Assembly: GCA_017468085.1 (NCBI GenBank)
Contig: JAFUJR010000027.1
Span: forward strand, 1 to 64,000
DNA: 64,000 nucleotides
Source of the DNA: Clostridia bacterium
GTDB taxonomy: Bacteria > Bacillota > Clostridia > Christensenellales > Borkfalkiaceae
Direction of reading: 5' to 3'
Below the pieces are notes generated by a model. It was not told the DNA's origin. It was given only the letters and a program-made list of their open reading frames with translations, and did not search any database. The translations under genes and the position numbers were made by a program. The stretch's first letter is position 1. Every line of letters starts with the position of its first letter. This document shows, in pieces, positions 6,895-15,258 of the stretch.

Positions 6895-9285
6895 ATGAAA
6901 GAATTACATTTGATTTGCAACGCACACTTAGACCCCGTTTGGCAATGGGATTGGAACGAAGGCGCGACGGCGGCTTTAGCGACCTTTTATTCTGCGGCGG
7001 AAATTGCGGACGAATACGATTATATATTCTGCCACAACGAAGCGCTTTTATATGAATATATCGAGGAGTACGATCCCAAGCTCTTCGCGCGTATTCAAGA
7101 GCTTGTAAAAGCGGGAAAATGGCACATTATGGGGGGCTGGTACGTACAGCCCGACTGTAACCTGCCTAGCGGCGAAGGGTTCGTTCGCCAAATCGAAAGT
7201 GGCTTGCGTTATTTCAAAGAAAAATTTAACCAAAGACCGAAAGTGGCTGTGAATTTCGATTCCTTCGGTCATACGCAAGGTTTGGTGCAGATTTTAAACA
7301 AGTGCGGCTACGAGGGCTACATTTTCTGCCGTCCTATGGATTGGATTTTCGATTTGCCTAAGATGGTATTTAATTGGATCGGCTTCGACGGCAGTACGGT
7401 AAAGGCGGCTCGTTTTGAAGACCAAACCATTTATTGCTCGGAGCTTGGTAACGCAGTCAATGCAATCAAACGCAAAATGCAGCCTTGGGAAAAGGAAGAA
7501 ATCGCCTTTGCGCTTTGGGGGGTCGGTAACCACGGCGGCGGCGCGTCCAGACGGGACTTGACGGACATCAAGGGCTTTACGGCGGAACAGCAAGCCAACG
7601 GCGTAACCGTTCTCCACAGTACCCCCGAGGCCTTCTTTAAAAAGGTTATGCCTGAAGTAGAATTCGACGCGGCTTTACAGCCTTGCTTCATCAAGTGCTA
7701 CACCTCTATCGCGCGCTTAAAGCGCAAGTTTGCCGAGCTTGAAAACAAGCTGTTGAGAACGGAAAAAATTTGCTCTTATGCGGACAAAGAGGGCGTATAT
7801 TCCTACGATTTGGAAGCGTTCTTCGAGGCGCAAAAGAATTTGGCGGCGATACAGTTCCACGACGTACTGTCGGGTACGTGCATCATCGAGGGGGAAAAGA
7901 GCAGTTTGCAAAAAGCAGAATACGCATTGGAGCTTTTGGATAAGCAATTCACCAAGGCGTTTATGGCGCTGTGCGGCGGCTACGAAAAGGCGAAGCCCGG
8001 CGACTATCCCATTTTCGTATACAACCCCAATCCCGACGGGGAAGAACAGATTGTCAACGGCGAATTCTTTATGCTGGACCCTATCTGTTCCGAAACGGAA
8101 GGTTATGAATTTGTCATAAGAAAGAACGGCGAGGAGATCGTACCTTATCAAAAGATAAAAGAATCCTCTTGCATTAATTTGGATAGAAGTGAACGCCTTG
8201 CCATCAAGACGACGTTAAATCCTTTGTCGATCACCCGTTTCGACGTGGAAGTCCATAAAGGTAAGCGCGTGTATATTGACAAAACTTCTCCCGCTGAATT
8301 GGAAAATGCAAACCACGCCAAAGTGGGCTTCAACTTGCAAGACGGGTGCTTGAACTCGTACATGGTAGGGGGAAAAGAGTATTTAAGCGGTAGCGCGTTC
8401 ACGCCCGTTGTCTTTGACGATAACCCCGACCCTTGGGGCTGGCACATGAAAAAATTGGGCAGCAATTATAGAAAGACCGCGACGAAAACGGCTGTGCGCG
8501 TCATCGAACGCGGCGACTTACTCACGTCGGTGGAAAGCATTTACGACACGGGCAAATCGGACGTTCGCGTGGCGTATACCTTCTATAAAGATTTCGACTA
8601 CGTAGACGTAACCGTCAACGTGTTCTGGAACGACGAAGGCAAGGGTTTGAAACTGGAAATCCCCGTGCAAGAGATTGGCAGATTTATCGGTCAAACGGCG
8701 TTCGGCACGCAGGAATACGGTCAAGAAACGGAGGAATGCTCGCAACGCTTCGTCGGCGTAGAGGCGGGCGACAAGGTGCTTGCGGTATTTAAGGACGGTA
8801 CGTACGGCTGTTCCATCGAAGATGGGAAACTTTATCTTTCCTTGCTGAACGGTTCCGTTTATTGCGCGCACCCCGTAGGGGAGTTGCCTATCATCGACGA
8901 AACCAGATCTAACCGTTACATCGATTTGGGCAGACACGAATTCACCTTCCGTTTGGAAGTATGTAAGGAAAGCGAGCTTGAAAAGAAGGCGGCGGCGTTC
9001 ACACAAAAGCCTTACGCGCTTAATTTCTATCCCCACGGCGACGGCGTAAAGAAAGAGGAAAGCCCCGTGCATATCTCTGCGGAAAACGTTTCGCTCTCTA
9101 CTTTGCGCAAAGTGGACGAAGATACGTACATGGTTCGTCTTGTCAACAACTATAAAGAGGGCGTGGATTGCGTTTGCTCCGTATTTGGCAAGTCTATATC
9201 CCTGTCTTTCGGTAAGTACGAGGTAAAAACGCTGCTGTACAAGAACGGGGAATTGCGCGAACACGATTCGATGCTCAATCTTTAA
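6895..9285 (+). CDS. Alpha-mannosidase, GH38 family
   Basis: 796 residues without signal peptide, so probably cytoplasmic. It removes alpha-linked mannose from imported oligosaccharides by a retaining, metal-dependent mechanism. Visible GH38 hallmarks: the Zn ligands in NAHLDPVW (His11, Asp13), the nucleophile in VNFDSFGHTQG (Asp122), and QFHDVLSGTCI near residue 320 for the family H-H-D-x-x-x-G-T segment. The C-terminal half is the usual beta-sandwich part (for example NLQDGCLNSYMVGGKEYL near 480). AGGTGGATGGTGAGG lies just ahead of the ATG. It has its own promoter and a candidate operator. The likely supplier of substrate is the CUT1 importer at 48546-52015. Specificity (alpha-1,2/1,3/1,6) cannot be read from the sequence. 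Confidence 0.92.
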   Translation: MKELHLICNAHLDPVWQWDWNEGATAALATFYSAAEIADEYDYIFCHNEALLYEYIEEYDPKLFARIQELVKAGKWHIMGGWYVQPDCNLPSGEGFVRQIESGLRYFKEKFNQRPKVAVNFDSFGHTQGLVQILNKCGYEGYIFCRPMDWIFDLPKMVFNWIGFDGSTVKAARFEDQTIYCSELGNAVNAIKRKMQPWEKEEIAFALWGVGNHGGGASRRDLTDIKGFTAEQQANGVTVLHSTPEAFFKKVMPEVEFDAALQPCFIKCYTSIARLKRKFAELENKLLRTEKICSYADKEGVYSYDLEAFFEAQKNLAAIQFHDVLSGTCIIEGEKSSLQKAEYALELLDKQFTKAFMALCGGYEKAKPGDYPIFVYNPNPDGEEQIVNGEFFMLDPICSETEGYEFVIRKNGEEIVPYQKIKESSCINLDRSERLAIKTTLNPLSITRFDVEVHKGKRVYIDKTSPAELENANHAKVGFNLQDGCLNSYMVGGKEYLSGSAFTPVVFDDNPDPWGWHMKKLGSNYRKTATKTAVRVIERGDLLTSVESIYDTGKSDVRVAYTFYKDFDYVDVTVNVFWNDEGKGLKLEIPVQEIGRFIGQTAFGTQEYGQETEECSQRFVGVEAGDKVLAVFKDGTYGCSIEDGKLYLSLLNGSVYCAHPVGELPIIDETRSNRYIDLGRHEFTFRLEVCKESELEKKAAAFTQKPYALNFYPHGDGVKKEESPVHISAENVSLSTLRKVDEDTYMVRLVNNYKEGVDCVCSVFGKSISLSFGKYEVKTLLYKNGELREHDSMLNL

Positions 9286-9301
9286 TTGCGGCATATAAAA
9301 A

Positions 9302-9412
9302 GCGGGGGCTACGCCGACGGAAAGTGCGGAAGTCCCGTCCGCGGAAGCGGTGAACAGTCCCGCGTTGAAAACGGCAAACGAAGTCGCGACAACGCAGGGA
9401 AATAACGGATAA
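9302..9412 (+). pseudogene. Possible tail of a lost secreted protein
   Basis: 36 codons, open but with no start codon, reading AGATPTESAEVPSAEAVNSP and ending in ATTQGNNG-stop. The Ala/Thr/Pro/Ser-rich composition resembles an extracellular linker. There is a stop just upstream in frame. It may be a relic of a deleted gene between the mannosidase and the BFD gene, but it could be chance. Confidence 0.25.
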
Positions 9413-9458
9413 TTCGTGCTGCGTAAGAAATTTTCGACGGAAAATTTTTCAAAAAGTC

Positions 9459-9487
9459 TTGACACGCGCGTGAATATATTATATAAT
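9459..9487 (+). promoter_or_regulatory. Promoter of the BFD-like gene
   Basis: TTGACA (9459-9464), 17-bp spacer, TATAAT (9482-9487). Confidence 0.8.
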
Positions 9488-9533
9488 ATGTAAAGCAAAC
9501 GCTCTGTAAATGTGAGCGTCAAGGGAGAACGTT

Positions 9534-9725
9534 ATGGAAAATATTATGATTTGTAATTGTATGCAGGTGTCCGTTGCGGATATCGAAAAAGCTTTGCACG
9601 AAGGTCAGCAATTCGGCGACGTAGAAAAGCAGTTTGAAAAGGTGCAGATGGTTACGCATTGCTCCACGGGTTGCGGCGGTTGCCACGATAAAGTTTTGGA
9701 CGTGATTTCCGAGCTTATGGGCTAA
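9534..9725 (+). CDS. BFD-like [2Fe-2S]-binding protein
   Basis: 63 residues forming a single BFD-like domain. The four cluster ligands are visible: Cys8 and Cys10 in ICNCMQV, and two in HCSTGCGGCHDKV (the family pattern is C-x-C ... C-x2-C, with an extra Cys here). Family members include bacterioferritin-associated ferredoxin and the middle domain of NifU-like or nitrite-reductase-like proteins. As a stand-alone protein it may carry electrons or help release iron, but no ferritin gene is nearby. It has its own promoter and terminator. AAGGGAGAAC before the ATG is a good ribosome binding site. Confidence 0.85.
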   Translation: MENIMICNCMQVSVADIEKALHEGQQFGDVEKQFEKVQMVTHCSTGCGGCHDKVLDVISELMG

Positions 9726-9756
9726 TTTTCGCATAATACATTCGCATAAAAAAAGA

Positions 9757-9787
9757 AAAAGAACGCTGTAGCGGCGTTCTTTTTTTC
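9757..9787 (+). terminator. Terminator of the BFD-like gene
   Basis: AAGAACGC pairs with GCGTTCTT, followed by a run of Ts at about 9780-9786. Confidence 0.8.
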
Positions 9788-9805
9788 GTTAGGCGGAAAA
9801 AATAC

Positions 9806-9834
9806 TTTACAAGTAAAAAAATTTGCTGTATAAT
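9806..9834 (+). promoter_or_regulatory. Promoter of the methyltransferase-pseudouridine synthase pair
   Basis: TTTACA (9806-9811), 17-bp spacer, TATAAT (9829-9834). Confidence 0.7.
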
Positions 9835-9902
9835 AAATGAGTATAATTGTCGTATTATGTCCTCACGCAGACGCGAGAGGGAGAATTTAGCAAGGAACGA
9901 TT

Positions 9903-10772
9903 ATGAAAATTTCGCAGAATTGGAAAGATTATTCGATTATCGCCACGGGCGACGGATATAAATTAGAGCGTTGGAAGGACGTGTATTTGCTCCGTCCCGA
10001 TCCGCAGGTGATTTGGTCGGCGCAAACCGATCTTTTTGCCTATCCCAAGCTCAACGCTTATTATAAGCGGAGTGAAAAGGGGGGCGGCGGCTGGAAAATT
10101 TTGAAGCCTATCCCCGACGAGTGGAGTATCGGATACGAGGCGCTCGATATCCGTTTTAAAATCAAGCCCATGGGCTTTAAGCATACGGGACTTTTCCCCG
10201 AGCAGGCGGTGAATTGGGAGTATATGACCGATCTTATCAAAAGAGCGGGAAGACCGATAAAGGTGCTTAATTTGTTCGCCTATACGGGCGGCGCGACGGT
10301 TGCTTGCGCCAAGGCAGGTGCGCAAGTAACGCACGTAGACGCGGCAAAAGGCATGGTGGAAAGAGCGGGCGAAAACGCACGTCTTTCAGGCATTGAAACG
10401 GGGATTCGTTACATCGTGGACGATTGCTTGAAGTTCGTCCAACGCGAAATCCGCCGCGGCAACAAATACGACGCCATCATTATGGACCCTCCCTCTTACG
10501 GCAGAGGTCCTAACGGCGAAATGTGGAAGATTGAAAACGATTTATACAAATTTGTCGAACTTTGTTCTAAGGTGCTTTGCGATGATCCGTTGTTCGTGCT
10601 TATCAACAGCTATACGACGGGCTTGCAACCGATGGTACTCAAGAATATTTTACAGCTCACTTTAAAGGAATTCCACGGCAGAGTGGAGGCGTACGAGGTG
10701 GGAATTAAGACGGAGGAGGGGATTTCCCTTCCGTGCGGCGCAGGAGGTATGTTTATCAATGACGGAAACTAA
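9903..10772 (+). CDS. Class I SAM-dependent methyltransferase, RlmI/RlmK-like
   Basis: 289 residues. Residues about 120-215 carry the SAM fold: VLNLFAYTGGATVACAKAGA (motif I), VTHVDAAKGMVERAGENA (acidic residue and helix of motif II), and IIMDPPSYGRG (motif IV, D-PP-x-[YF], typical of base-modifying RNA methyltransferases of the rlmI/rlmK group). The N-terminal about 100 residues replace the PUA domain of full-length RlmI. Probable role: methylation of rRNA, exact base unknown. It overlaps the following pseudouridine synthase by 14 bases, so the two are translationally coupled and both likely modify RNA. AGCAAGGAACG precedes the ATG. Confidence 0.85.
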   Translation: MKISQNWKDYSIIATGDGYKLERWKDVYLLRPDPQVIWSAQTDLFAYPKLNAYYKRSEKGGGGWKILKPIPDEWSIGYEALDIRFKIKPMGFKHTGLFPEQAVNWEYMTDLIKRAGRPIKVLNLFAYTGGATVACAKAGAQVTHVDAAKGMVERAGENARLSGIETGIRYIVDDCLKFVQREIRRGNKYDAIIMDPPSYGRGPNGEMWKIENDLYKFVELCSKVLCDDPLFVLINSYTTGLQPMVLKNILQLTLKEFHGRVEAYEVGIKTEEGISLPCGAGGMFINDGN

Positions 10773-11505
10773 CGAAAAAATCGTAACGGAACAAGCAGAG
10801 GCGCAAGAGCCTAAATTAAACATTTTGTACGAGGATAAGCACATCATCGTTTTGTTAAAGCCGCAGATGGTTGCTTGCTGCCCTGACGAGAGCAAGGACG
10901 ATAACCTCTTTGACCAAGTAAAGAGATATATAAAAATCCATTACAATAAGCCCGGCAACGTATACGTTGGGCTCGTCCACCGTTTAGATAGACCGACGGG
11001 CGGCGTCATGGTTTACGCAAAGACGAGCAAGGCGGCGGCAAGGCTTACCGAGGGGTTGCAATCGGGGGATTTCGAAAAGAAATATCTCACGGTCCTTTGC
11101 GGCGCGCCCGATGGGGAGCGCGGCACGCTCCGCAATTATTTGCGCAAAAACACCGTCAACAATATGGTGTATATCTGCACGCCCTCCGAGGACGGCGCAA
11201 AGTATGCGGAGCTTGACTATAAAGTGCTTGAAAATAAGGGGAAATATTCCCTGGTCGAAGTGCGCTTGCATACGGGCAGAACCCATCAAATCCGTGTGCA
11301 AATGGCAGGTATTGCCCATCCCATTTACGGGGATATGCGCTACGGCGGCGCGCAGGCGCAAAAGGGTAAATTGGCGCTTTGGGCGTATTCTCTTTCCTTC
11401 CTGCATCCCATCACGAAAGAGCGTTTGAAATTTATGGTAAGTCCTCCTGAAACGGATGCGCCTTGGAAGGCGTTCAACCTTGCAAAAGCAGTCGAAATTC
11501 AATAA
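10759..11505 (+). CDS. RluA-family pseudouridine synthase
   Basis: 248 residues. It isomerises uridine to pseudouridine in rRNA or tRNA. The catalytic motif HRLDRPTGGVMVYAKT (Asp about residue 78) and the later LHTGRTHQIRVQMA and HPIYGDMRYGG motifs are diagnostic of the RluA family. There is no N-terminal S4 domain; a short charged leader precedes LYEDKHIIVLLKP. That architecture resembles small RluA-type enzymes, but the target site is not predictable. It starts inside the end of the methyltransferase gene in another frame. A second family member with an S4 domain lies at 14263. Confidence 0.9.
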   Translation: MTETNEKIVTEQAEAQEPKLNILYEDKHIIVLLKPQMVACCPDESKDDNLFDQVKRYIKIHYNKPGNVYVGLVHRLDRPTGGVMVYAKTSKAAARLTEGLQSGDFEKKYLTVLCGAPDGERGTLRNYLRKNTVNNMVYICTPSEDGAKYAELDYKVLENKGKYSLVEVRLHTGRTHQIRVQMAGIAHPIYGDMRYGGAQAQKGKLALWAYSLSFLHPITKERLKFMVSPPETDAPWKAFNLAKAVEIQ

Positions 11506-11562
11506 AAACGCGGAATTTTTTAATAAAAGACACAAAACATTCAAAAACCCCGTTAAATGCGT

Positions 11563-11591
11563 TTGACAAAAATTGCGTTACGGTGTAAAAT
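11563..11591 (+). promoter_or_regulatory. Promoter of the 851-residue surface protein gene
   Basis: TTGACA (11563-11568), 17-bp spacer, TAAAAT (11586-11591). Confidence 0.75.
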
Positions 11592-11650
11592 AAAAAAGTA
11601 CGATATTCTATATTAGGATAATTTTTGCAAAAAACACGAGGCACGGTTTT

Positions 11651-14206
11651 ATGAAAAAACAAAATAAAAAACTGATTACTCTTCTTCTCGCGGGCGCATT
11701 CTGCTGCACCGCGGCTATTGGCGTTGCAAGCTTGCAATCCGTAAGATCTTTCGCAGACGAAACGTCTTCCGACTCCGAATCTGCTACGACGGCTGTTACG
11801 TACGAGCTTACCAAACTCTTTACGTCCGGCGCAGTCGTTAAAGGCGCAGATCAAGCCACTTTGCAAATTGGCAACGGCGAACAAGCAGGTTACAGAAACG
11901 CAGTTGCGTTGAAATGGTTCGACGGCAAGAAGGACGCTAACGGTAATTACCAAGCGCAATATTTCAGCTTACAATTCGCTTTTGCGGACGCAAACTTTAC
12001 GAGCGTTACCTTGAATATGGACTCGGCTTCTTCCGTCGCTTCCGAAAAGGGTAAGGCGACCAACAAAGTGAAATTTGTAAAAGACGCTGCAAGCACGGCG
12101 GACGCGCTCGTTCTGGACGTAACCGTAATTGCAGACGACGGCGAAGAACAACTGATCGGTAGCAAAATCAACGTTGCGGTAGGCGAAAAGCTCACGCTTT
12201 CCCTTACCGAATCGGATGTTTGCAAATACAGCGACCAATTCGAGGTGCTTCTCGCAAACGAAAACGGCGCGCTCAACACCGGCGTCGGTATCTACAAAAA
12301 CGTCGGCGCAAACTACGCGGCGTATTCCACGACCAAAGATAAGGAAAAATACCCTTTGCAGTTTAGCGCGGAAACGGAAGAAACGGAAGCGTCTACCGCT
12401 GAGGCGAAAGAATATAAAAAGACGCAGGTTGCCATCTACGAGCTTAACGGTCAAAGTTTTGACGGCGTAGAAGGGGACAAGGTTGAAGATACGGCTGCTC
12501 CCGTACTTGTTGTCAACGAGGAAATCAAAGGGTTCATGCTCGGCGCGGCGCTTTCTTGGAGTGAAACGGCAACCAGCGAAACCGTACCTCCCTACGTTGT
12601 AATCGACGTTTTGAAGACGAGTATTCCCGCGGCGGATAAGGTTGTAGAATATTATCAATACAACCCCACGGACGAATTTACGGACGGCGAGGTTTCTTAC
12701 AAGAAGTTTGACTTCTCTTATAAGTTCACGCGCACCGTATATACGGAAAACGACGTTACCACCTCGGTATACGAACAGAATAACGGCGAAGAATTCGTTT
12801 CCATTCGTTTCTCTCTTTCCGACAGCGTAAACAAGAATGCGGAATATTACCTTTCTTGGTATGCCGACGAAGAGGCGCTTCGCAAGGTTGAAAACAACGA
12901 ATATATCGTGCTCAACCGCAACAAGGAAGGCGCGCAACTGGCGATGAGCAGCGACAAGCCTTACGTAAAAGCGGAGGACGGCGTAAATAAATATCTCGTC
13001 ATCGACGAAAACGGCGTGGAAGATTACGTTACCGAATACGAAGGCTCCGAACTGGATAAGTTCGTAAACGGCGAGGACGGCGAAAGCGGTTACAACGGTT
13101 TGCTTAAAGCGAAGGCGGCGAACATTTATGCGGGTAACAATGCAAAGATGCAGTTCCCCACGCTCGAAGGCTTGTTCTATGACGATAACGGTTACCGTAA
13201 TTTGAGCTTTACCATTTGCTATAAGACGGAAACGGGTAGCGCTTCCAGCACGCCGGTAGACTCTTACAGTCAATTAGAGCTTAAGGCAAATACGGTTGGT
13301 AAGTACGAGGTGAAGATTTTCGCCACGGACAAAGCGGACAACAAGATGAAGTTCTATCTTGACGGCGAACTCGTTGAAGTAGATACTACCAACGTTTGGA
13401 AGATTGACGCTATCCCTACGTTCACCTATACGGTAAACAGCCAGGGCTTGAAGATTCAAAATGAAGAATCTCAAACGGCAACTGCAAGAAATACGACCAA
13501 GGCAATCGGCGAAACGTATTCTTTCTCCAGCCTTACCGTCGTAGGCGGCGCGGAAAGCCAACAGAGCGAATTTGCTCTCTTCAAAGTGAATACCGACCTT
13601 TGGAGCGAACTTAAACTCGGCAGTATTCCTGCGTTCACGAGCGTAAACTACAAAGAAATCCGTGAAACGATCAAGGATGACAACTTACTTGCAAAAGTTG
13701 GCGCGGAGGACGGCTACGCAGATTATTTCGAATTATACCTCGACGTATATGCAACCAAGCTCGCGGAAGACTTGTCGTTGAATAAAGCGAACGTGCTTTC
13801 TTGCTTCGAAAGAATCGAAAAATACAACGCGAAAATTACCGAAGACGACGCGGAATGGGAACAATATAATAAATACGAATTCGGTAAGAGTTCTTCCTCC
13901 AGCTTCAAGGTACTTGACGACGGCGGCGTTTACGTAATGTTTGCGGATTATTATGACGAGGCTCTTGAACAATTCTCGCGTGTAGCCGGTTACAAAGTAA
14001 TCAAGGCGGAAGAAAAAGCAGACGTTATCAAGGGCGAAACGCAATGGTTGAAGAACAACCTCGTTTCCGTAATCCTTTTCTCCATTGCGGCAGTGATGCT
14101 CGTGCTTATCGTAATCCTTCTTCTTATCAAGCCTTCGGATGAAACGTTGGAAGACGTTGACGAACAGGTTAGCGGTAAGAAAGGCAAAAATACAAAAGTA
14201 AAATAA
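11651..14206 (+). CDS. Large membrane-anchored extracellular protein of unknown function
   Basis: 851 residues. An N-terminal signal peptide (KKLITLLLAGAFCCTAAIGV, likely cut after SFA near residue 35) is followed by about 750 residues of acidic, Thr/Ser/Glu-rich, beta-type sequence without a recognised domain. A single membrane helix near residues 805-825 (LVSVILFSIAAVMLVLIVIL) precedes a short Lys-rich tail. The topology is therefore outside body, one C-terminal anchor, cytoplasmic tail. Segments such as VDSYSQLELKANTVGKYEVK with KIFATDKADN look like an Ig-like or cadherin-like strand pattern (about 535-580), but this is an impression only. It has its own promoter. Neighbouring genes are RNA-modifying enzymes and give no functional hint. 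Confidence 0.75.
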   Translation: MKKQNKKLITLLLAGAFCCTAAIGVASLQSVRSFADETSSDSESATTAVTYELTKLFTSGAVVKGADQATLQIGNGEQAGYRNAVALKWFDGKKDANGNYQAQYFSLQFAFADANFTSVTLNMDSASSVASEKGKATNKVKFVKDAASTADALVLDVTVIADDGEEQLIGSKINVAVGEKLTLSLTESDVCKYSDQFEVLLANENGALNTGVGIYKNVGANYAAYSTTKDKEKYPLQFSAETEETEASTAEAKEYKKTQVAIYELNGQSFDGVEGDKVEDTAAPVLVVNEEIKGFMLGAALSWSETATSETVPPYVVIDVLKTSIPAADKVVEYYQYNPTDEFTDGEVSYKKFDFSYKFTRTVYTENDVTTSVYEQNNGEEFVSIRFSLSDSVNKNAEYYLSWYADEEALRKVENNEYIVLNRNKEGAQLAMSSDKPYVKAEDGVNKYLVIDENGVEDYVTEYEGSELDKFVNGEDGESGYNGLLKAKAANIYAGNNAKMQFPTLEGLFYDDNGYRNLSFTICYKTETGSASSTPVDSYSQLELKANTVGKYEVKIFATDKADNKMKFYLDGELVEVDTTNVWKIDAIPTFTYTVNSQGLKIQNEESQTATARNTTKAIGETYSFSSLTVVGGAESQQSEFALFKVNTDLWSELKLGSIPAFTSVNYKEIRETIKDDNLLAKVGAEDGYADYFELYLDVYATKLAEDLSLNKANVLSCFERIEKYNAKITEDDAEWEQYNKYEFGKSSSSSFKVLDDGGVYVMFADYYDEALEQFSRVAGYKVIKAEEKADVIKGETQWLKNNLVSVILFSIAAVMLVLIVILLLIKPSDETLEDVDEQVSGKKGKNTKVK

Positions 14207-14212
14207 ATTGAC

Positions 14213-14239
14213 GTGTGGCGGCGCATATGCGTCGCCACA
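14213..14239. repeat. Intercistronic inverted repeat
   Basis: A near-perfect palindrome with arms TGTGGCG and CGCCACA around a GCATATGC-like centre lies between the surface protein stop and the next start. There is no T-tract, so it is more likely an mRNA-stabilising or partial-termination hairpin than a full terminator. Confidence 0.5.
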
Positions 14240-14262
14240 ATTCGTATAAAGGTAGAGAGAAC

Positions 14263-15096
14263 GTGTTAAAACTTATCGTACGAGAGGAACAAAATTTAAA
14301 AGAGTTTACCGAAAACGAGTACGCACAAGCCTCCTTTGCGTGGAGTTATCTTCTCAAAAATAAGGAAATTCGGGTGAACGGTAAGCGTGTGGATAAGGAC
14401 GTTCGTCTTTTTCAGGGGGATGAGGTAACTTATTACCTTACGCCCAAGCAAGCGGAAAAAACGGCGTTTTTCACCGTCTACGAGGATGAAAACGTGATAG
14501 TCGTCGACAAGGAAAGCGGCGTCAATTCCGAGGCGGTATTTGCCGCGCTTGCGAGAGAGGGGGAATGCTATTTTATTCACCGCTTAGACCGTAACACCAA
14601 AGGCTTACTTATTTTTGCGCGCAATGCGGCGGTGGAAGCGGTTTTGCTTGCGGCGTTTCGGGATAGAAAGGTGGAAAAACGTTATCACGCCCTTTGTTTT
14701 GGTGCATTCCCGAAAAAATCGGACGTTTTGACGGCGTATTTAAAAAAGGACGCCGCGCGTTCGCTGGTTTACGTTAGTGATACGCCGACGAAAGGCGCGG
14801 ACAAAATCGTAACGGAGTATGCGGTGATAGAGAATGCGTCGGAAGACTCTACACTCGTTGAGGTGATATTGCATACCGGCAAAACGCACCAAATTCGCGC
14901 GCACTTGGCGCATATCGGCTGTCCCATCGCAGGAGATATGAAGTACGGCGATAACGTAAAGAACAAAGCGCACAATTGCGCCCGTCAATGCTTGGTCGCT
15001 AAAAAGCTGTCTTTTAATTTAACGGGGAAATATGCGTATTTAGGCGAAAAAACGTGGATTTCGCGATTTGAGGCGTCTTTTCCGTATAATTCGTGA
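14263..15096 (+). CDS. RluA/RluD-family pseudouridine synthase with S4 domain
   Basis: 277 residues from the GTG at 14263, chosen because AGGTAGAGAG lies just upstream and the protein then begins MLKLIVREEQNLKEF, the normal start of RluD-type enzymes; an earlier GTG would read through the palindrome. Residues about 10-75 form an S4 RNA-binding domain (IRVNGKRVDKDVRLFQGDEV). The catalytic domain has HRLDRNTKGLLIFARN (Asp about 108), LHTGKTHQIRAHLAHIG and GDMKYGD. It makes pseudouridine in large-subunit rRNA or tRNA; the exact site is unknown. It may be transcribed with the surface protein upstream, 57 bp away. Confidence 0.88.
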   Translation: MLKLIVREEQNLKEFTENEYAQASFAWSYLLKNKEIRVNGKRVDKDVRLFQGDEVTYYLTPKQAEKTAFFTVYEDENVIVVDKESGVNSEAVFAALAREGECYFIHRLDRNTKGLLIFARNAAVEAVLLAAFRDRKVEKRYHALCFGAFPKKSDVLTAYLKKDAARSLVYVSDTPTKGADKIVTEYAVIENASEDSTLVEVILHTGKTHQIRAHLAHIGCPIAGDMKYGDNVKNKAHNCARQCLVAKKLSFNLTGKYAYLGEKTWISRFEASFPYNS

Positions 15097-15113
15097 TAAA
15101 TATACAAATGATA

Positions 15114-15133
15114 GGGGCAGGTATGCGTTGAAC
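15114..15133 (+). repeat. Short repeated motif, intergenic copy
   Basis: GGGGCAGGTATGCGTTGAAC lies between the pseudouridine synthase gene and the ABC promoter. Related copies are at 16119-16140 (in the ABC gene linker), 40163-40185 (in the MATE tail), 52042-52061 and, weakly, 2407-2429. Confidence 0.45.
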
Positions 15134-15166
15134 ATAAAAATTTCACCTTGTATTCACAAAAAATAC

Positions 15167-15196
15167 TTGTCAATGTACATATTGATATGCTAAAAT
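15167..15196 (+). promoter_or_regulatory. Probable promoter of the ABC-FtsX gene
   Basis: TTGTCA (15167-15172), 18-bp spacer, TAAAAT (15191-15196). Confidence 0.5.
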
Positions 15197-15258
15197 AAAG
15201 TGTAATGAATTATTTTGACAAAATAGCAGTAAAAGTCGATAGGAGTTAAAGAAAAAAG

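Noticed and set aside
8518..9522. 334-codon minus-strand open frame
   Set aside because: It overlaps the C-terminal half of the GH38 gene and the BFD promoter, has no ribosome binding site, and its sequence is that of a reverse-frame shadow of a moderately GC-rich gene.
11969..13273. 434-codon minus-strand open frame
   Set aside because: It lies wholly inside the 851-residue surface protein gene, which has a promoter, signal peptide and anchor. The minus frame has no recognisable motif and no start signals.
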